Positions 60,426 through 64,000 of a DNA stretch of 64,000 nt are shown one piece after another. The position numbers and the translations under genes are program-made. The stretch covers positions 62,001-126,000 of the forward strand of contig NZ_JACJSD010000004.1 in the NCBI RefSeq assembly GCF_014697615.1. Direction: 5' to 3'. The notes beneath the pieces were generated by a model that saw only the letters and a list, made by a program, of their open reading frames with translations, was not told the origin of the DNA and searched no databases. Every line of letters begins with the position of its first letter. The stretch's first letter is position 1. The DNA comes from Nostoc sp. FACHB-280 (GTDB taxonomy: Bacteria > Cyanobacteriota > Cyanobacteriia > Cyanobacteriales > Nostocaceae).

Positions 60426-60494
60426 AGCCGCGCCATTTACAAGTCAACTCTTTGCTATTTTGACTTGATTTGTAAATTTAAGTTCATTTAGATT

Positions 60495-60530
60495 TCTCCC
60501 TTGTCTCCCTTGTCTACCTTGTCTCCCTTC
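60495..60530. repeat. Nine-base tandem repeat, TCTCCCTTG x4
   Basis: Units TCTCCCTTG, TCTCCCTTG, TCTACCTTG, TCTCCCTTC between the two glycosyltransferase genes; see also 16674-16709. Confidence 0.85.
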
Positions 60531-60543
60531 CCAACAAAATCCC

Positions 60544-61779
60544 TCATTTCACATCAGTTACGCGCCAACTCAGTTTTAAGTTCACCCAAAAATTCCAGAT
60601 AGTCGCAACTGCGATCGCAATCAAGTTAGCAATATAACGATTGGGAATTACAAAATTAAACACCAAGTTTAACACCAAAACATTGATTAACAATCCCGCC
60701 AAGCACACCAGATTGAATTTCAAAAACCGCTTTGCACGATGATGCCATTCTTGCTGGTGCATCGCCACATCAGCAAATGTCCAAGCATCATTCCACAAAA
60801 AGTTGTTGAAAATGGCAATTTCACCCGCAATAATTTTGCTGCGTGTTAAAGGTAAAGCTAAAGTTGATGGGTCACTCAATAAATAAAGTATTGCCATATC
60901 CACAAATACACCACTTAACCCTACTAAGCCAAAGCGGAGAAATCGACCAATAGGAAAAGTAGATTTTTGTCCCACTTGTTGTGTCGTTAGCCGTAAGCGC
61001 AATAAGTGATGTAAGTATTCGACATAGTGTTTCCAGGTTACTTTGCTTTCACCTTGTTTGCGCTCACAGAATACATAACCCACCTCGGCGATTTCTGCGA
61101 CATTTCCCCTACCAATGACCTCTAAGAGAATTTTGTAGCCTACGGGATTCAGTTGTACCCCTGCAATACAACGGCGACGCACCATAAAATAACCACTCAT
61201 CGGGTCAGAAACTCTCCCTAATACCCCTGGTAAGAAGATCAAACCCAAAACTTGAGCGCCACGAGATAAAAAACGCCTCACTGCACTCCAACGGCTTACC
61301 CCACCACCTTCTATATGACGACTCGCAACAGCCAAGTCTGCACCTTGTTCAATACTACGTAATAACTGTGCCAATACTTCTGGCGGATGTTGTAAATCCC
61401 CATCAATTACGCCCAATACACTTCCCCTCGCAACTTGCCAGCCCCGGATAACTGCTGAAGATAATCCCCGTTCTTGTTGGCGACGCATCACCCGCAAATT
61501 GGGGTATTCTGCCATCATCGATTGCGCGACTTCCCAAGTGTGGTCTGGACTATCATCATCTACCACAATTAACTCATAATCATCTGGGATAACTTCCTCT
61601 AGCAGTTCACTCAGTACTTTGATGAGCCTAACGATGTTGTCACGTTCTTTATAAGTAGGAATGATCAGCGAAAAATAAATATTTGTTTGATCAGTCGTTA
61701 GATGATGAGGTGGAAATTCTGAAATCTGCAAACCGCCAGATGGCACTGATAATAATGTATTGCTTGGGCTGTTTCTCAT
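60544..61779 (-). CDS. Polyprenyl-phosphate glycosyltransferase (GT2) with GtrA domain
   Basis: The 411-residue product has a GT2 domain of DPM1 type (FSLIIPTYKERDNIVRLI, LIVVDDDSPDHTWE, GVIDGDLQHPPEVL with DxD, and SDPMSGYFMVRRR) at about 30-270. A four-span GtrA domain (about 285-405, FLRFGLVGLSGVFVDMAILYLL, FLWNDAWTF) follows. This fusion makes and helps flip a polyprenyl-phosphate sugar, the donor for GT39 enzymes such as the downstream gene. The 35-residue N-terminal extension is polar. The start ATG 61779 is the best choice. Confidence 0.9.
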   Translation of the reverse strand: MRNSPSNTLLSVPSGGLQISEFPPHHLTTDQTNIYFSLIIPTYKERDNIVRLIKVLSELLEEVIPDDYELIVVDDDSPDHTWEVAQSMMAEYPNLRVMRRQQERGLSSAVIRGWQVARGSVLGVIDGDLQHPPEVLAQLLRSIEQGADLAVASRHIEGGGVSRWSAVRRFLSRGAQVLGLIFLPGVLGRVSDPMSGYFMVRRRCIAGVQLNPVGYKILLEVIGRGNVAEIAEVGYVFCERKQGESKVTWKHYVEYLHHLLRLRLTTQQVGQKSTFPIGRFLRFGLVGLSGVFVDMAILYLLSDPSTLALPLTRSKIIAGEIAIFNNFLWNDAWTFADVAMHQQEWHHRAKRFLKFNLVCLAGLLINVLVLNLVFNFVIPNRYIANLIAIAVATIWNFWVNLKLSWRVTDVK

Positions 61780-62793
61780 AGAGCTAAATTACGGTGGGGA
61801 AGAGAAAATCAGAATGCTAACCTATTTTATATTTCTTTACATAGTTTCTTGTTCCCCAAGTTTACTTATAATCATAAATTTGCTCAAGTCGCTAGATTAG
61901 CACATAGTTTATCTTGCGGATGGGGAAATGGGACAAGGACGACAAAGAGATCAGATGTGTACAACTACTTAGGGGTTGTGAGTTAACAACCTTGCTTCTT
62001 TTAATTAAGTTAAAAATCCTTATTTAGTAATCTTTCTAGATAGCGAATTATAAAAGTTGTTTCTTGACAGGCTCTTATGAGATTCTGGTTTCGACTTTTG
62101 ATTTTGCGTTTAGGGTATGCCCAATCATCAATTATCCAATTTGTTGACTCAACAAGACTTTTATCTACTTTGTCTCCCTTGTCTACTTGATCCCCCTGCT
62201 TTCTACTCCTGAACATCACATAAGTCAGATCACCTATAAAACAAATGCACCTAACAAGTAGGTGCAATAATTAGGTAATTACAGAATTAGTACTACTATG
62301 TAAAAATAAGTAGGTAATAACTCAGGAGCTAATAGAGTTTATCTGAATCATGAATAAATTGTTTCCGTAAAAATACTGAATTTTCTATTAAAAATCATTA
62401 GATATCTTCTGACAAGTATTTTTACGAATAGCAAATTTTCTTAAGTAATAAATCTTAGATTTTTGATGTATGAAAGAAAATCTCTGTACAAAGCCCTGTA
62501 TTTTTGCTAAATAAGCGCATTGAAGAAGAATTCAGAACTCAGCATTCAGGGGCGATGCACTGAGTCTACTGAAATGTTGTACCGAATATTCATCTGAATT
62601 CTGATTCCTGATAGCAATTCACGAAATTACTGATACAAATAACGTCCTCTGCTTCCTCTACCTCCTCTGCTTACCCATCCGCATCATTTTTTAAGTGAAA
62701 TGCTATGACTCCTGAATTCTGTTTTGATAAAAGTTATAGGATCGAACTAATAGCCAGCGTTGACTAAAAACAGTACAGTTTTAGTGATTAATT
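61780..62793. other. Gene-poor interval of 1 kb with repeats
   Basis: It holds the doubtful frame 62010-62267, a nine-base repeat near 62163-62198 and a decayed heptamer/ACTGAGT region near 62530-62580. AT-rich stretches fill 62270-62520. The cofH promoter should lie near its right end. No RNA gene or strong terminator is evident. Confidence 0.45.
62010..62267 (-). CDS. Doubtful 85-residue protein crossing a tandem repeat
   Basis: The product would be MHLLVRCICFIGDLTYVMF followed by KQGDQVDKGDKVDKS, which is just the translated nine-base repeat, and then a polar helix ending RYLERLLNKDF. No family is recognised and no ribosome-binding site is convincing. The last 45 residues have gene-like composition, so it may be the remnant of a larger gene interrupted by the repeat. 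Confidence 0.25.
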   Translation of the reverse strand: MHLLVRCICFIGDLTYVMFRSRKQGDQVDKGDKVDKSLVESTNWIIDDWAYPKRKIKSRNQNLIRACQETTFIIRYLERLLNKDF

Positions 62794-63927
62794 GTGATAA
62801 ACACTTCTGTTACAAACATTCTTGAGCGTGCCTTAATGGGGTACGATTTATCTCCTCAAGAAGGAGTATTGTTGTTAAAGCAAACGGAGCCTGAAGCGAT
62901 CGCGGCAATTCGTCACACAGCCGATCAACTCCGCTACAATCAGGTAGGCGATACCATTACTTACGTAATTAACCGTAATATTAATTTTACTAACATTTGT
63001 GAACAGCATTGTAGTTTTTGTGCTTTCCGCCGAGATGCTGATGATGTAGGTGCTTATTGGTTAGATTGGGGGCAAATTTTAGAAAAGTCCCAAGATGCGG
63101 TTAAGCAGGGGGCGACAGAAATTTGTATGCAGGGCGGATTAAACCCCGAAGCCCAAATAAATGGTCAATCTTTACCTTATTACATCAAGTTAGTTGAAAC
63201 GATTAAACAGGAATTTCCGCAAATTCATTTACACGCCTTCTCTCCCCAAGAGGTGCAGTTTATCGCCAGAGTTGACGGGCTGGATTATGCAACGGTAATT
63301 GCAGCTTTGCGGGATGCTGGCGTTGGTTCGATGCCAGGAACGGCGGCTGAGGTGTTGGATGATGAAGTGAGAAAAATATTATGCCCAGAGAAAATTAACA
63401 CAGCAACTTGGCTAGAAATTATCTCCACAGCCCATAAATTGGGTTTACCTACTACCAGTACCATGTTATCGGGGCATATCGAAACCCCAGAACAACAAAT
63501 TGGGCATTTAGAAAAATTGCGATCGCTCCAACAAACAGCCATCAATCACGGCTATCCAGCACGCATTACAGAATTTATCTTATTACCCTTTGTGGGTCAA
63601 GAAGCGCCAAAATCTTTACGCCGTCGGGTAGGGCGTGATCAACCAGTTTTAGCAGATGCTTTACTTTTAGGCGCAGTCGCCCGAATTTACTTGGGTAATT
63701 GGATTCCTAACCATCAGCCTAGTTGGGTAAAGTTGGGGTTGGCTGGGGCGACAGAAGCCTTAGTTTGGGGTTGTAACGATATTGGTGGCACATTGATGGA
63801 AGAACATATCACCACAATGGCTGGTGCTGTGGGCGGTACTTGTATGGAAGTGGACACCTTACAAACTGCGATCGCATCTTTGGGAAGACCTTATCAACAA
63901 CGAGATACTTTGTATCAAAAAGTATAA
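62794..63927 (+). CDS. cofH: CofH, FO synthase subunit 2 (radical SAM)
   Basis: It starts at a GTG (62794); the 377-residue product is of normal length. The radical-SAM cluster motif is [11 protein letters not shown] (CxxxCxxC). Other family strings are [46 protein letters not shown] and the C-terminal GGTLMEEHI...AGAVGGTC. CofH condenses the tyrosine-derived radical with the ribityl-diaminouracil to form, with CofG, the deazaflavin FO used as cofactor of photolyases in cyanobacteria. CofG is not in the window. The final 73 bases of the window show no gene. Confidence 0.93.
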   Translation: MINTSVTNILERALMGYDLSPQEGVLLLKQTEPEAIAAIRHTADQLRYNQVGDTITYVINRNINFTNICEQHCSFCAFRRDADDVGAYWLDWGQILEKSQDAVKQGATEICMQGGLNPEAQINGQSLPYYIKLVETIKQEFPQIHLHAFSPQEVQFIARVDGLDYATVIAALRDAGVGSMPGTAAEVLDDEVRKILCPEKINTATWLEIISTAHKLGLPTTSTMLSGHIETPEQQIGHLEKLRSLQQTAINHGYPARITEFILLPFVGQEAPKSLRRRVGRDQPVLADALLLGAVARIYLGNWIPNHQPSWVKLGLAGATEALVWGCNDIGGTLMEEHITTMAGAVGGTCMEVDTLQTAIASLGRPYQQRDTLYQKV

Positions 63928-64000
63928 AATTTGTTGCTGATTTTGTCCTTCATGCTTCTCCTGATCCCCTAGATACCATTCCAAGATAGGATGGACGATG

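Overview
The window looks like chromosomal DNA of a filamentous, probably heterocyst-forming cyanobacterium (Nostoc/Anabaena/Calothrix group). The reasons are: very many HIP1 octamers (GCGATCGC) in genes and spacers; NDH-1 subunits of the photosynthetic type; the zeta-carotene isomerase Z-ISO; an RbcR/PacR-type LysR regulator; a DevH-like Crp regulator behind an NtcA-type site; the SphS/SphR/PhoU phosphate system; SLH-OprB porins; the cyanobacterial families SipA, DUF4327, DUF2499, DUF3593 and DUF3318; and many heptanucleotide tandem repeats (STRRs) and small palindromic repeats. I see no tRNA, rRNA, CRISPR array, prophage or intact transposase gene.

Layout. 1-5.7 kb: a cut-off NarL-type sensor kinase, two small secreted proteins, a Coq4-like protein, SipA, a Tat-exported peroxiredoxin, a PPK2 kinase and a DUF4327 protein. 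6-9.5 kb: a BaeS/BaeR-like sensor and regulator pair split by a GIY-YIG nuclease gene embedded in hairpin repeats, then a LabA-like NYN protein. 9.5-10.9 kb is gene-poor but holds two strong terminators that imply short RNAs. 10.9-19.5 kb: an SGNH hydrolase, a tiny membrane protein, a PlsY-like/PEP-synthase-like fusion with a cupin partner, a GNAT enzyme, an Uma2 nuclease and a PD-(D/E)XK protein. 19.5-33.2 kb: ndhD, a PAS sensor kinase, ndhF, a thioredoxin, Z-ISO, rbcR, a Ser/Thr kinase, a Pho-box-preceded phosphate-binding protein and a devH-like gene. 33.5-42.5 kb: an ArgRS-like protein without a catalytic core, a candidate sRNA, a HAD phosphatase, a PEP-CTERM protein, recJ with repeat-encoded insertions, a RecB-like nuclease and csaB. 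42.7-47.1 kb: DUF2499/DUF3593, hisA, two unannotated paralogous small basic proteins and a tandem pair of coiled-coil (LfiA/LfiB-like) proteins. 47.7-57.4 kb: sphR-sphS-phoU, phoX with a Pho box, a Crp regulator and two tandem porins. 57.5-64 kb: a zinc-ribbon protein, DUF3318, two cell-envelope glycosyltransferases and cofH.

A phosphate theme recurs: SphS/SphR/PhoU sense phosphate, PhoX releases it from organic esters, and a PstS/SphX-like protein binds it. Sequences matching the cyanobacterial Pho box (8-mers like CTTAACCT every 11 bases) precede phoX and the PstS/SphX gene. A second theme is repeat traffic: MITE-like elements, a constant-loop/covarying-stem hairpin family next to a GIY-YIG gene, palindromes in several copies, and STRRs that have become coding sequence in recJ and a DUF3593 gene. 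All functional calls are from reading the sequence and recalling families; no database search was run.
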